Assembly: GCA_019916065.1 (NCBI GenBank)
Contig: CM034241.1
Location: 7,895,920 to 7,959,919 of the forward strand
Direction of reading: 5' to 3'
DNA from: Vitellaria paradoxa
Taxonomy: Eukaryota > Streptophyta > Magnoliopsida > Ericales > Sapotaceae
DNA: 64,000 nt
In this document: piece after piece, positions 45,287-57,741 of the stretch
How the letters are laid out: the number at the start of each line of letters is the position of its first letter
Position numbering within the stretch: the first letter of the stretch is position 1
Position numbers and translations under genes: made by a program
The notes under the pieces: generated by a model
Database searches by the model: none
The model's input: only the letters and a program-made list of their open reading frames with translations
What the model was told of the DNA's origin: nothing

Positions 45287-46687
45287 GGACGGAGCTAGAG
45301 GGGGGCTAGGATTGGCATGGTCGTCCTAAGTTTTGAAAAATACTACTGTATATGTAAATTTTTGATTAAAAAATTTATACTATACTTTTGGCTCTGTTAA
45401 AATTTTAAAAAATGGTTGATTTTAGTAGGAAAATATTACCAGTAGTATATATAAATTTATGAATTTAAAAAATTTAAGTCTAGTGTTCCTAAAATTTAAT
45501 TTTTTTCTTAATTATTATATATAATCCAAAAATTGAAAGACCAACTAATTGTACCATTTATATATGTATATTAATTTAATTTTGTTTTATTGTATATAAT
45601 TTATAATATTAGTTATAATTTTTTGGCCTGCTTGATTTAAAATTCCAATTTCGTCCCTATCCACCACCAATTACAACCATCACCAACCTTCAACCACCAT
45701 TGGCTAGCTAATAGTCACCCACCTCTCCACCGTTTCACTTTCACCCACCTCTGACCACACCATTTTAAGCCCGAGTGTTATAATAACAACAACACAACAA
45801 CAACACAATAATAATAATAAGGGTTAATGGCTTTTATACCCTATATTTAAAGTGAAAATCACTTGTAACTTTAAATTTAAAAAACATAATTTTACACCTC
45901 TCGTACTTCAAACTAAATTGGAATTGCTAAAAAATTCTATCAAAAATAACAGTTCTAACTCTTAATAATTTTAAAAAATGTACTTATACCTTTTACATTT
46001 ATATTATCAACAATTATTCCCTGATTCTATTTATTTTTAGTGGGTATTTTTATCTTTTCACTTAAAAATTTAACATCATTTATAATTTTACTTTAATGTC
46101 AAGTACGAGAGAAAATGTAAAATTTTAAATTCAAGGATATAAGTGATTTTTAACTTAAGTACAAGGGGTAAAAAAATTATCCATAATAATAATAATAATA
46201 ATATAATATATCTCAAGCCTATAGTTTTCCAATCGGAATGGCAAAAACAAATAAAAAGATAAAAATCGTGTTACCATGGACGAGGCTATCTGGGCCTGTG
46301 AACCATGACTTCTGAATTTTAAAAAATGTTACACGTATGTAGTTTATTGACTAAAGAAAAATTATACTATGTTTCGAACCTCTAAAATTTTAAAAAATAA
46401 TTAGTTTCGATTAGCAAAATAATATTACTAGTATATATAAATTTTTAGCTAAAAATAATTAAGTCATAGACTAACATCTTTAAATTTTATTTTTTAATTA
46501 TTATATATAATTTAAAATTAAAAAATTTAACTGATTGTATCATTTATATATATTAATTTATTTTTTATTTACTAAATAATTTATAATATTATTCATAATA
46601 TTTTTAAACCTAAATTCAACCCGAGGGAGAAAAAAAAAAAAAAAGAAAATTAACCCCTCTGACCAAATATTCTAATTTCGCCCCATT
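45287..46687 (+). repeat. Two direct hAT-like repeat copies (45287-45660; 46275-46687)
   Basis: Both copies share in order: a 'ggacggagctag / ggacgaggctat' start, a stretch with AAAATTTTAAAAAAT and ATTACTAGTATATATAAATTT-like words, TTAATTATTATATATAAT, a TATTAATTTAATTTTGTTTTAT-type run and a 'ccaatttcg / ctaatttcg' end. The start recalls the CAGGGGCGGAGC ends of plant hAT elements. About 600 bases, including another MITE, separate the copies. Confidence 0.5.
45821..46182. mobile_element. Mutator-type MITE (copy 2, inverted relative to 19280-19654)
   Basis: The ends GGGTTAATGGCTTTTATACC and, on the complement of the right, GGATAATTTTTTTACCCC match the family. The interior, read on the minus strand, carries GATGTTAAATTTTTAAGTGA and AAGATAAAAATACCCACT, as in copy 1. 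It is inserted in an (AAT)n microsatellite, so its target duplication is ambiguous. Confidence 0.75.
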
Positions 46688-46956
46688 TGGGAACTAAAGA
46701 CACGTGACTATCTTGCCAGCATGAATTGACAAGCTACCTATTTAACTCACCTAACTTTTATTCCAATATGGTGTCTGGGGAATAAAGCGCTACAGCGAGT
46801 TTGTTGGTGGAATAAGCCACAAAAGTTGGAAGGAATACACATGAAGATACATTCACGGAAGCAGTTCTATATATATTTATATGTATGCTCGTTTCATTAT
46901 TCAGTATCCTTTGTCAGAGAGTACAAACTTGGACTTCGGTTCAACTAAAATCAGAC

Positions 46957-47045
46957 ATGCCGGCTTGGTTTACGGGACGAACTTCACCCAGTACGTACCC
47001 TCAAATAGCGGCTATGAGTTTCTTTCCGACTCACAGAAGAATCAG
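46957..47045 (+). mobile_element. Truncated SINE 3' end (Au-like family)
   Basis: 'gccggcttggtttacggga', 'cgaacttcacccagtacgta', 'tagcggctatgagtttcttt' and 'ccgactcacagaaga' follow in order the 3' half of the fuller SINE at 55329-55620. The tRNA-related 5' half is absent, as expected from 5' truncation or decay. Confidence 0.65.
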
Positions 47046-47497
47046 ACATGAATTATCAAAATAGCAATGCCCATCTCAATTAGACATTTCTTGGTTTTTA
47101 ATTGTGAGATTCCCTTACGAAATTAAAGGTGTACTTTTCATACAAAGTGTTTTAAAGTTTTTATTGAGTCGATTTTTTATTAAACGAGATAAGTGAGTTT
47201 TTCATCTCACTTACTTCATATAAATTTTAGGTTATGTTTGATTGGAGATATTGATGATGGGAGACGCGTAATATTGCATAATAAAATATAAAACTATATA
47301 TAACATATGATTAATTAATTTTTTTTAGTATTTAGTTGATAAGATATAATGTGATATAAGAGATGTCATTTAATAGAGGAAATGATTTTGAATCTTTAAA
47401 TCTTAACGAAAAACAATCAAGATAATTTGGATATACAATACTACTCCTCACTATTGTATATTTTCATTTTAGGAGAATAGGAGTTCAAATGAACTAT

Positions 47498-48630
47498 GGG
47501 CTCGTTTGGAGTAAAAAAAATTCCAAAAAATCTATAAATCTCTAACAACTTCTCTACCTCTAATTTTTCCCATCACTAATTTAAAAAAATTTCAATATTT
47601 CGCTAAAAACAAAAAATCTAAAAATAGTTAACTGAATGTGTAAATTTTTTATACAATCACATTCTTCGTGTCGAAAGCTTTCAAATGAGTACCATTGTCG
47701 TTATTTTTAAAATTTTTTTTTGAATCCGTGGAATGGATTTAAAAAACGTTTCCAAAGTTTGCGATTTTTCGAAAAAAAAAAACGGCGCCAAAATTAACTC
47801 CAAACACATTTTATCTCAATTTATCTTATTTTTCTTACTCAAACGGCCCTATATATATATATCCAGAATTACTTTTGTCAGTCAAACATGGAATTAAATG
47901 GGACCATGAATTAACAATACAACCTCCCATCTTACAAGCCACGGTATACTCTTCATAAAAGATAATATTGCAGCAACCCTCACCTTGCATGCAATGAGTT
48001 ACTTTACGTTAATAAAACTAGATGTCTTCAGTACTCAATCAAAATTTAAGACCTAAATTAATTAAGGAGAATAATAGTTGACTTTTACTTTTATAAATTT
48101 TCATTTTTTTATTCTATTCTTTAAAACATAAACATATGACCTATTAGAAAGGAGAATATTAACCCTTTTAATTTTATGAGGCTACTTAACAAAACTAAAA
48201 AATTGATAAAATTTTGTAAATTATTTTACTCCTTTAACCCATATCAAACTCAGCCTAAGGCGTTGAGAAGCTTTGGACAGTCATCGTGATAAAACTAAGC
48301 ACAACGACATCTATAAGTTTTTGGGTGTCCATGATGTTTCTTTCTTTCTTTCTTTTCTTTTTTGTGGTGTTAACTACATTTCAATATTATAATAGTGCAT
48401 TTATTTACCGATGTTATTATTGCTAAACTTTAATTGTTAGTTGAAATGGAGATATCATCGTAATATTTATAATGGGCTGTTTGAACTTTTCAAAATAAAT
48501 AAAATCTATAAATCTCTACAAACACAATTAGATAATAAAATTTAAATTTTTCTCACTGTACGAATTACGAGATATTTACTTTTACAATTTTATATATTTT
48601 TTACAATTTCATACAACTCCAAACACACCC
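47498..48630. mobile_element. Two hAT-like MITE copies (47498-47849; 48474-48630)
   Basis: The first has inverted ends GGGCTCGTTTGGAGTAA and, on the complement, AGGGCCGTTTGAGTAAG. The second runs GGGCTGTTTGAAC ... CTCCAAACACACCC and has an internal CTCACTGTACGAATTACGAG, related to the core of the family at 14134. Neither has coding capacity. Confidence 0.5.
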
Positions 48631-48999
48631 TATATCTTCTTTATATCTTTTTATAAACACATAGAAAGTTTTAAAAATGGTTTAAAAATATTTTTTAAAA
48701 AAGTATGTGTATTTTATTATTATTATTATTATTAGGGTGGGGTGCTGGCACTTCTTAAAAATTCTCCCATTCTTTATAATTTTTTCTTTATAAAATTACA
48801 AAACTAACCTTATAATTAATGAAGAATAATTAATATAAACAACTCAAATATAATTACCCTTTTCATTTATTATTATAAAATTAGCCTCCTCTACTTTTTA
48901 GTAACTCAACTTTTCACTTTTTTATAATTACATCTCTCTTAGTTTTATGTATATTCTCACTCTTATATATCTCTCTTTGATTTATTAAATTTTAAACGA

Positions 49000-49851
49000 A
49001 ACTATAGAAGAGTATTCTGTTGAAGCAAAACTTTCAAATGTGATTAATTTTTTTTTTTTTTTACAAGCAATATGGAGTAAATTTCAGATTATTATAAATC
49101 ATCAAATTTCTCAAATAGTAGAACAACTATTAATTTTTCTAATTTTCCCTTTGATATGATTGATTTCGGCAAAGCAATATAGAACAAATTACATATAATA
49201 TTTTTTTTTTATTTTTGTTGGTGTATATGCGACTACATTATTAGGATTTTTTTCCCTATTAAGCTTTTTTTATTTAACAGTTCCTATTTGTAATTTTTTT
49301 TTTTTTGCTTGGTAATTTATAAAAGGTTTTTGTTAAAACATCAAATTGTTTTAAACAATGTCATTTGTTTATTTAATGGTAGCTGGGTTTGGAGATAAAT
49401 GTTATAATTTGAATTTTAATTTAATTTACCTTTATTTTAATTATTTTCATTAGTGTATAATTGATCAATGATTATAATGTCCTACTTTGTATCAATTAAA
49501 ATAATTATTTATTTTTCTTCATTTTTGATAAAGTAAACTTAAAAGATATTTTACAAAGTTAATTTAAAAAAAATATTAAAAAAGCTTTCTTACACAACTT
49601 CATAAAATTATAATTGACAGTAAATTTTTAATATAACATACGAATTAATAAAAAAATTGAGAATGTTATAAAAAGGTAAAAAGTAGATGATATTAGTTTT
49701 ACAATAATAAATGAAAACGATGGATAATTATAGTATTTGAGGTATTTTGTATTAATTATCCTTCATTAATATAAGGTTAGTTTTATAATTTTGTAAAATA
49801 AAAAAATAATAAAAAGTGAGAAAAATTTTAAGGAGTACAATATTCTTACCC

Positions 49852-49885
<34 letters not shown>

Positions 49886-50970
49886 GTTTCAGTTGTAGGA
49901 TTGGCAATCATGGATTTTTATTAATTCTCATGTCCAAAACCGTTCGCATGTCACTGCAAGCATCACCACTTAAATTACATAATAAATTGAAATGTTTTTG
50001 AATTTATTTATTTATTTATTTATTTTTCTTCAGAAGAACCTGTTATAATCACTTCATCTTGTTCCAAAAAAAAATCAAAACTTTATCATAGCAGCTTTTG
50101 ACGTGTCTTATTCTAAGCGAGAGGGATCCCAAGGGGAGACCCAATGGCAGCAATGTCGGAAGTTTGGTCAGCTTACTTTTTTGAGTTCTAAAAATTATAA
50201 AAAAATATTAAAAATTTTTAAAAATTATTTATTTTTTATTGTATTAAATAAATTAAGAATTTATAATTTTTATAAAATTTACAATTTCTAACAATCCGGT
50301 CTTACCGTTCTGAATTGACACCGTCAAGAGATGTGAACCACCAAATCTTTGTAATTTTCTACCAAACTTGACTAGTACAGTACATATAAAATAAACCAAT
50401 ATCAACGTAAGATTGGTAAAATAAATATCAAAAATTATAAAATATAATTTTTTTGTTTTTATAAAAATTTATAAACTTTTATCAATAATTATAAAAAATT
50501 TTTAAATTTTATAAATTTAGTGCAAGTGGTAACTTTTTATATGTTAATAAGAAATCAAATTTTTGTAAAAAATTAAATTTTAACAAACACAAAAAATAAT
50601 AATAATAAAAATTACAAAATGAAAAATACTAAAAATTTGTGTTGCGTAGTAATAATAATAATAATAAAATATAATAATAATAATAATAACAACAGCCGTT
50701 AAAAATTAAGAAAGTTTTTGGTGAGTCTTTTTAGTAATTTGAAAGCGTTCCAATTAACTTGCAGGTGTGGGCAGACCTATAAAGAGACGCCCCCTCCCTC
50801 GAAGGAGTGACTCTCCTTAATTTTGGAGATGAACTATTAAAATATTTTTGGTATTTTAGTTTTATTAAAAATAATATAATTCAAAATTAGTATTTGACTT
50901 TATTCAAAAAATTAAGATTAACAGAAAATTTTTTAGTATAAAAGGGATGTACAAGAATCGAATTTAAGTA
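49000..50970. other. AT-rich DNA with ATT/TTA microsatellites
   Basis: No gene. Prominent (TTA)n at about 49853-49884 and (TAA)n near 50647-50690; other ATT runs at 48717-48733 and 51765-51798 flank the stretch. The short open frame at 49816-50001 only exists because TTA repeats lack stops on that strand. Confidence 0.6.
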
Positions 50971-50984
50971 CTTTTTGTTGATAG

Positions 50985-51540
50985 AGTGAACCTAACCGAC
51001 CATGGTTGCCCGTCGACCTTGGTCAGGTCGATCCGATCGACCATTGTTGACCTCAATCGGTTGGATTGGTCAGCATATTAAGGACAAGACTGCTTACATC
51101 ACGACAACATGTATAACAATATTTGGTATATTCCGATTCTCGCCTATTGGGTGCTGCCTACTGTATAACAGTTTTGATAACTAATTATGAGAATCATCTT
51201 GAGATTCACAATATGCGTGGCATAATATGATTGGAAGGAAACCATAATTGTGTGACGCTCGCATGCATCATAACTATACAGGTCCTACACCCTTGTATAT
51301 ACCATCGTCTCAAGTATAGGTACGTATACTCTTTTTCCTTACTATTACTCTACTAAAATATTTTCTCAAAACTCTCTTGTTAACTTAAGTATCGGAGTCT
51401 CTTTGACAGGCACCACACTGGTGTTTAAGAAATCTTTCCGAAATCGGGCTTGGATCATCTACAGTATTCCTGATTACTGTGTTATTATTTGTGAAGTAAA
51501 ATACATTCTTCTACTAAACTATTGAATACTTTTATGCATA
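50985..51540 (+). mobile_element. LTR-like remnant
   Basis: This is less AT-rich than its surroundings. 'ttaacttaagtatcggagtc', then 'tctttgacaggcaccacac', resembles a segment often found near the end of plant gypsy-type LTRs (general knowledge). It starts with a GGTCAGGTCGATCCGATCG near-palindrome. The second LTR, a primer site and coding regions were not found. Confidence 0.4.
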
Positions 51541-51855
51541 ACATTAAAAAATATAACATAATAAATTTTATAAATAATTAAACTTAACAATAATTATATT
51601 TTTTTAGTAACGAGTGATATTATTATTAAATTTCAAGTTTTGTTAAAGGATCAGTTAAAGCATTAAATTGTGAAAAATATATTCATTGGTTTAATATCTA
51701 ATAATAATTTTTATATGTCTAAAAAATAAGATTATTTTTTCTTTATAACTCTAACATAACTTCTTATTATTATTATTATTATTATATTATTATTATTATT
51801 TTGAATATACTCAGCCTCCCTTTGATGAAAATCTTGAATTCGGCCCGGCTTGAGG

Positions 51856-52004
51856 ATGTCAAGCACAGAGTGTACCAAGAGAGGGCAGGAGAGCTAAGTA
51901 GACCTCATGTCAAGCATACTATATCAAAAGAGGGCAGGAGAGCTAAGTAAACCTCATGTCAAGCATAGTATACCAAGAGAGAGTAGGAGAGCTAAGTAGA
52001 CCTC
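51856..52004 (+). repeat. ~50-bp tandem repeat, three copies
   Basis: Units start ATGTCAAGCA at 51856, 51907 and 51956 (51, 49 and 49 bases) and end GCTAAGTAGACCTC or a one-base variant. A partial fourth start (ATACCAAGCGG) follows at 52005. It lies beside the LTR-like remnant and may belong to the same element. Confidence 0.9.
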
Positions 52005-53683
52005 ATACCAAGCGGCTTGAGATGGATTCGTCCAATCCTAGAAGAAGGAAGATTCAGGATCCCCATATATTAAATACTGCTTTCCATTCTTATCAGTAAC
52101 ACCACATAGCCCTTGACAGCATGGAGTCAACGGATCGTAAAGCTTCAGACTTGCTGAGTGCACGCGCACTCAAAATTTGATGGATCGGTGATACGTTAGG
52201 TTATCTAGCTGGCTAGTGGTAACCCGTTGCTTGGTACATAAGAGGCGCCGTTTGGAGGAACAATTTTTGGCATAAATTTACTCACTTTTTAAAATTTAGA
52301 TGTTTGAACAAAATATTAAATTTTGCATCTTTTAATAAATTATTACTAAATTACTACTTGTTTACTGAATGCACTAAAAATTTTAACTACTAACTTTTGA
52401 TAAAAATTTTTCGAAAGTTGGTTAAAAATTGAACTTTCTAATGGCTCTATAAGTCCAGCCAAATAATAATCAAGAGCCACATACGGGTACAAAAAAAATC
52501 AAACCAACCCGATCACTTTAGCTAGAATTGGTTTGGTTATATAATATTATAAAATTGAATAATATTATAATATATAATATTTATAGAATCTTAAAATTTG
52601 GACCGAATTATCCTAAACAAAAAATGAAGCTGACTTAACCGAAATGGTCTAAACCGTAAACCGAACCAAACTAATCCGATATTTTTTGTTCAATTTGGTT
52701 CATTTCTAATTTAGAATTAGTTCAATTTTGGGTCCAAATTTTAGAAACTAAAAAAAATCTGTTTGGTTCTGGATTAAGTATGGACCTGAATCTAACCGAC
52801 CCAAGTACACCTCTGGTTTGGTGTGTCAAAAAATATCAAAAACTTTTAATTTTTCCAACTTTTTCATATAAAAAGTTTTTGACTTTCTCTCACTTTTTAA
52901 AATATCTCCATTTTTTTTTTAAATACATCAAACGCCTAATAATATAAATTTGACACTCCAAATGACTTACTGATGGAAAAGAAACTACTTCGGAGCTCAT
53001 ACAATTAAGGAACTCCTTTAATGTTAATAACATTTCAAAATAAGGAAAATAATTGTAATTTTTAAATATTACGAACAATAAGTATAATTATCAAAATGTT
53101 AAAAAAATGCAAGTGTAATTTATCTTAAAAAGTTCGTAATTTTAAATTATAAAGAAAGAAATAAATAAAAACAACCAACCAAAGGAAATAGTTTATCACC
53201 TTGTCCCTTCTTGTCTAGTATTGACTTGAATGCGTTATGGAGATCAAGGTAGACAAATGTTGTGTGGTTTCTTTCTTCGTTGATCGTATCCAGGGCGTCG
53301 CGCATTAAGGAGTTATGGTAGCCCGCGGCTGCGTTCATGGTCACGTTGCATTGTCGGAATTATCCATTGCGAAAGCAATACGAGGGACCCACCAAGTGGG
53401 GCATTGTGGTCACTGCAACTTTTCTCACTCCACTGTCTCGCTAGTGTTTCAGTTGCAAGACAACTTCACTAACAACGAGAGTGGCCAACTGTGCCAAGTC
53501 CTAGAGAGAGAAAGTATACACCATTACACACACCAAGATTAGAAAAAATAGAGAACCATGAAGAAATTTTACAAACAGAATTAACACGATTTTTACACAA
53601 ACTTATTCCCAAGAAGTTTACATTTTTTTTGTTCACTACTTTTTTTGTATTTGAAGAAAAGGAAAAAATCTAAAAAAAAAAAA

Positions 53684-54361
53684 AAGTAAAGTACAAAAAT
53701 TATCTCTACAATTTACTCTCAGTGTCACTTTAATCATTTACATTTTAATTGTAAAAATTAAATTCCTATATTTTCGATCAAATAGCCATTCGATCTTTCC
53801 ATTAGCTAGCGTTACACAACCATTAGATAAAGGGTAAAAAAATAATTTCTTTACAGTTCACTCTTGGGTCACTTTAATCCTCAACGTTTCAATTGTAACA
53901 GTCAAATCTCTACATTTTCAGTGTATATTTGAAAAATATTTTATTAAATTATTTTAATAAATAATATAATTAAATTAATATTTATATTTTTAATTAATAA
54001 AAATATTTTATTAAATTCAAATAATTTCTTAAAAATTAATAAAATTAAATATTTTTTAAATAATAATACAATAGTTTCACTAATAGTTGTTGTAATTAAC
54101 TAATAAATATATTTCAAATATACAACGAAAATGTGGATATTTGATTGTTACAATTGAAGAACGATAGACTAATTAAGTAACATTGTGGGTTTGTAGAACA
54201 AATTATGTTTTTATTTCAGTTTAACGGTTATGTATAACGATTAACCAACGAAAGAGTGAATTGCTGTTTGACTGAAAATATACGAATTTGACTGTTACAA
54301 TTGAAATGTAAGGGATTAAAGTGATACTAAAGATAATAGCGTAATTTTTATACTTTATCCC
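53684..54361. mobile_element. Foldback element with doubled inverted ends
   Basis: The outer ends AAAGTACAAAAATTAT ... GTGTCACTTTAATC (left) and, on the complement, AAAGTATAAAAATTAC ... GTATCACTTTAATC (right) pair over ~50 bases. Inside them a second related pair recurs: GGGTCACTTTAATCCTCAA with AATTGTAACAGTCAAAT faces ATTTGATTGTTACAATTGAA. It is non-coding and lies in the GDSL pseudogene intron. Confidence 0.65.
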
Positions 54362-54793
54362 AAAAAATTTAGACTTAAAATTTGATTTCATGTGTTGAAA
54401 ACTTAAAATTCTATAGGTTCGACTAGAACCTAGAGAAAGAAATAAAAAAAAGGAAAAAAAAAGAAAAGAAATGATAAAAAAAAATTAAGAGTGAAAAAAA
54501 AAAAAGAGAAAATGTACATGAATTTTTTCTATAATGTTCTCGTACTTTTCTCTCTCAACGTGATGACCAAATAAAAGGGAAATTTTTGTACTCCCTTCCA
54601 TTCCACTCCTCTTCCCCTCGAACTAAACAAAATGTAAATGCGTGAACTTTTTAGTACATCTTAGGTAAGGAAACTCTACCATACATGATAAAATAACCTT
54701 AGCCTTCAAATTTTATTGTTAACACGTGGAAAATCTATCTCTTACACGAGAGATTTTTTTTCTCATGAATAAGTGTAAGGCGACTTTTAACAC

Positions 54794-54935
54794 TTGGTGT
54801 GTTTGTTGTGATAAAAAGTGAGATAAATTGAGAGTTCGTAATACGTGCAGTGAAAGAAAAAAGTTAATGTGATATAAAATTAATAGAGATCTATAGAGTT
54901 TTTTGTTATTTATTTGCAAACTAAACGGAACCTAG
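54794..54935 (+). mobile_element. hAT-like MITE, 'gttcgtaatgcgtgcagt' family (copy 3)
   Basis: AGATAAATTGAGAGTTCGTA, ATACGTGCAGTGAAAG, GTGATATAAAATTAATAG and GAGATCTATAGAG follow the order seen in copies 1 and 2. It starts TTGGTGTGTTTG and ends CAAACTAAACGG. Confidence 0.7.
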
Positions 54936-55328
54936 TGTACTTATTACATGCAAAATTCATTTGCATTTGTAGTAGAAGTTCAGATATTTGGATTTTAAAT
55001 TTTCAATTCATTAAAAAAGAATTTTATTCTCAAAAATTATTTTTTATTTAGTTTTTTCAAAGAGAAAAAAGCATTTGGGATGGAGTGATCATAAGTTTGA
55101 TTTTTACCAATAGGATCAACTATGAAAGCTTGAAGAGACAACAAACGATGGGTGATCTAATGAGACGGAATCTATCCATGAGTATTAATGTGATCTACAC
55201 GGTGCACAGTTATCAAATCAATAGGTAATTAATAATAGAGTTTCATACAAATTGAGAAATATCAATTTTATGAATAATATTAGTACTCCACTTACTCCCC
55301 TAACTACAATCAAGATGGAATATATTGC

Positions 55329-55620
55329 CCCGAAAGGGGTAGTCGGGTTGGTTAAGAGTCGGGGCCGTAGGGTTCGAGCCACATGAGGTCTTGAGTTCGA
55401 CTCATTCGAGGGGCGGTCTTTCCTCTCCTCTTAATGTGGAAGCGATCTTCAATGGCCTTCTCGGCTGAGCCGGTCAGTCAGGGCTTGCCTAAGCTAGTTT
55501 ACCTACCCGTGGTTCTTTGCCGGCTAGGGTCACGGGACGGGCTTCACCTAGTACACACCCATGGGTAGCGGCTGTGGGTTTCTTCCCGACGTCAGAAGAT
55601 AGAATACTTATGAAAAAAAA
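55329..55620 (+). mobile_element. tRNA-derived SINE (Au-like)
   Basis: The 5' part GGGGTAGTCGGGTTGGTTA is a tRNA-like A-box, followed by GGGTTCGAGCC and GAGTTCGACTC B-box-like words. The body has TCACGGGACGGGCTTCACC and TAGCGGCTGTGGGTTTC, wording I associate with the plant Au SINE group, and ends near an A-run at 55613-55621. It is not a tRNA gene: there is no cloverleaf or anticodon arm. It lies in the GDSL pseudogene intron. Confidence 0.7.
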
Positions 55621-56133
55621 AGTAGACATTTAAAAATAATAATAACTTTTCATTTGTTGAGTATATATTAATTACATATCATTTCATTTTTTTCCCTTAA
55701 CAAATCATTTGTTCAAAAACACAACACTTGAGAAATTAAACACACTAATTTTTATAAATCATATATTTCTTATGCATCGATCTTTGGAATTTTTTGAATG
55801 AGAAAATTACACTTAAATCCACCCTATAATTTTAAAAGGAGAAGAGAAGAGAAAATGTTGGATAATAATAAAATTAAGGATCATATATAGACATCAAATT
55901 TATTTTATTTTTTTAAGTTAAATTAGAAAAATAAGAAGATAATAAATAAAGCCTAAAACATTTAGATTATAGCAAATGAACGGTCAAGTTACATAACCGC
56001 AACTGCATGATTATTCTTCGTAGCATAACTCAAGCCTCATGTAATAGATAAGGCAGTAATTCTTTATCACAAATTTTACCTAAAAAATGTGATATAATGA
56101 CGTGTCAATTATATTTTTATAGCAAAAGTATAT

Positions 56134-57741
56134 GAGTAAATTACACTTACTTTTCCTTAATATTTAGGTAATTAAACTTAGCATTCATAACATTTAAAAA
56201 TTATACTTGCTTCTTTTATTTTGAAATATTGTTAACACTATCAGAGATTGGCCAATCGGCGAGTGGAAAACTCAGGCGACCGCCAAAAAATGTTATTAGC
56301 GACCGCTTTAAGCGGTTGCTATATTGGGCGTCGCTAATCAAGTGTGCAAAAGGAAAGGCGACGGAAAAATTCGGGCGACCGCTCATGGCGGTCGCTAATA
56401 TCTTTTAGGCGACAACTTTAGCGACCGCTTAAGGCGGTCGTTAATACTTTAATTATATTGGGCAGATCACTCCCTCTCTTTTTCCTCTCTTTCCCTCCCT
56501 CTTTTTCCTCTCCCTCCCCCGCGCTCTCTCCTCTCTCCCCCCTGCCCCTCTCTCCTCCCTGCCCTCCTCCCTTTGGCGCCGCTGCCGTAACCGAATGCCG
56601 GCCGCCGCCACCGGTAAGTTCTCCCTCTCAACTCTCTCTCTCTCTTTTGCTTTCTCTTGTTCTTTGTTTCTCTCTCTCTCTCTCTCTTGCTTTCTCTTAC
56701 TAACAATTTTTTTGTGTATTAGAGTTATTTGGAGGCCTCACTACCACACCACCAGGTTTGATTTTTTTTTTTAGTTTGAATTATTTTTTTTATTTTCTGA
56801 TTTTTTGTTTATTATTAGATGAATGTAAATAATTTTTTTTTTTGTTTTTGTGGTTGGGGTTTGCTGATTCATCTGTGCATGCATGTATATATTATTTGTG
56901 TGTGTGTTTTTTTTTTATTTTACTTACTCATTAATTTGGTAGTTTCATATATATGCTGTTAATGTTGGATGTTGGTTGTTTGATTGGAATTTTTTTTTGA
57001 ATTGTTGGATTGTGAAATGTAATAGTAATTGTTGAAATGTTGCTATTGAATTTTTTTTTTTACTGTGTAATGTAAATTTTTTATGTATTTTTTAAATTTT
57101 TGTATGTTGCTGTTTTTTATTTTTTCTGTTTTTTTTAATTTTTTTATGTATTAGCGACTGCTTCTAGCAGTCAGTAATTGTCTAACGTTTTTAACTCAAG
57201 CGGTTGCAGGTGCAGTCGCAAAAAATTTAGCGACCGCCTAATACTTTTTAGCGACGACCCAAATACGACTTGCTTGACGCGGTCGTCAAGCCGTGGCAAA
57301 TACTTTTAGCGGCTGCTATTTTACTTTTAGCAACTGCTTGTGGCGGTCGCTAATACCCCTCTTTCCACCAGTGTAATATTGATTCACTTATAATAACATC
57401 AGTCAATAAAACTTAATATAAAATATTAAACTAATCAAAATTTTTGATTTTTTTTTTATCTCTCCTTCTCTTACATCTCATCAATTTTCTTTATAAAATT
57501 TTTGAAAAACTTTTTATGAAGAAAACTAACGAAAATGTGAGAGAATAAGGAATAAAATAGAAAAAATATCTCATATTTTGACTAGTTTGATATTTTCTGT
57601 TAAGTTTTAAAGTTTTATTTTATCAGAAGAGGATTAATGTTAACAATATTTTAAAATAAATGAAGTAACGGTAACTTCTAAATATTATGAGTGGTAGGTA
57701 TAATTGTCTAAATATTAAGAAAAAATAGTTGTAATTTACCC
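56134..57741. mobile_element. Mutator-type MITE split by a CACTA insertion
   Basis: The outer parts 56134-56235 and 57374-57741 together match the MITE at 44428-44932: left GAGTAAATTACACTTACTTT, right end TTGTAATTTACCC. The exact 9-bp duplication AAAGTATAT flanks it (56125-56133 and 57742-57750). The interior is interrupted at 56236-57373 by a CACTA-type element. Confidence 0.88.
56236..57373. mobile_element. Non-autonomous CACTA-type element nested in a MITE
   Basis: It begins CACTATCAGAGATTGG and ends CTTTCCACCAGTG, so both termini read CACT(A/G). TAA is duplicated outside (56233-56235 and 57374-57376), the 3-bp signature of CACTA elements. The subterminal regions carry many copies of TTAGCGACCGC and its complement GCGGTCGCTAA, as in the transposase-binding repeats of this superfamily. 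The 1.1-kb interior has CT-rich sequence (56465-56700) and a T-rich remainder; the open frames on both strands at 56458-56706 are low-complexity and no transposase is encoded. Confidence 0.85.

Noticed and set aside
56458..56706. Pro/Ser/Leu-rich frame and its Arg/Glu-rich antisense partner inside the CACTA element
   Set aside because: They are CT-repeat translations; no transposase or known domain.
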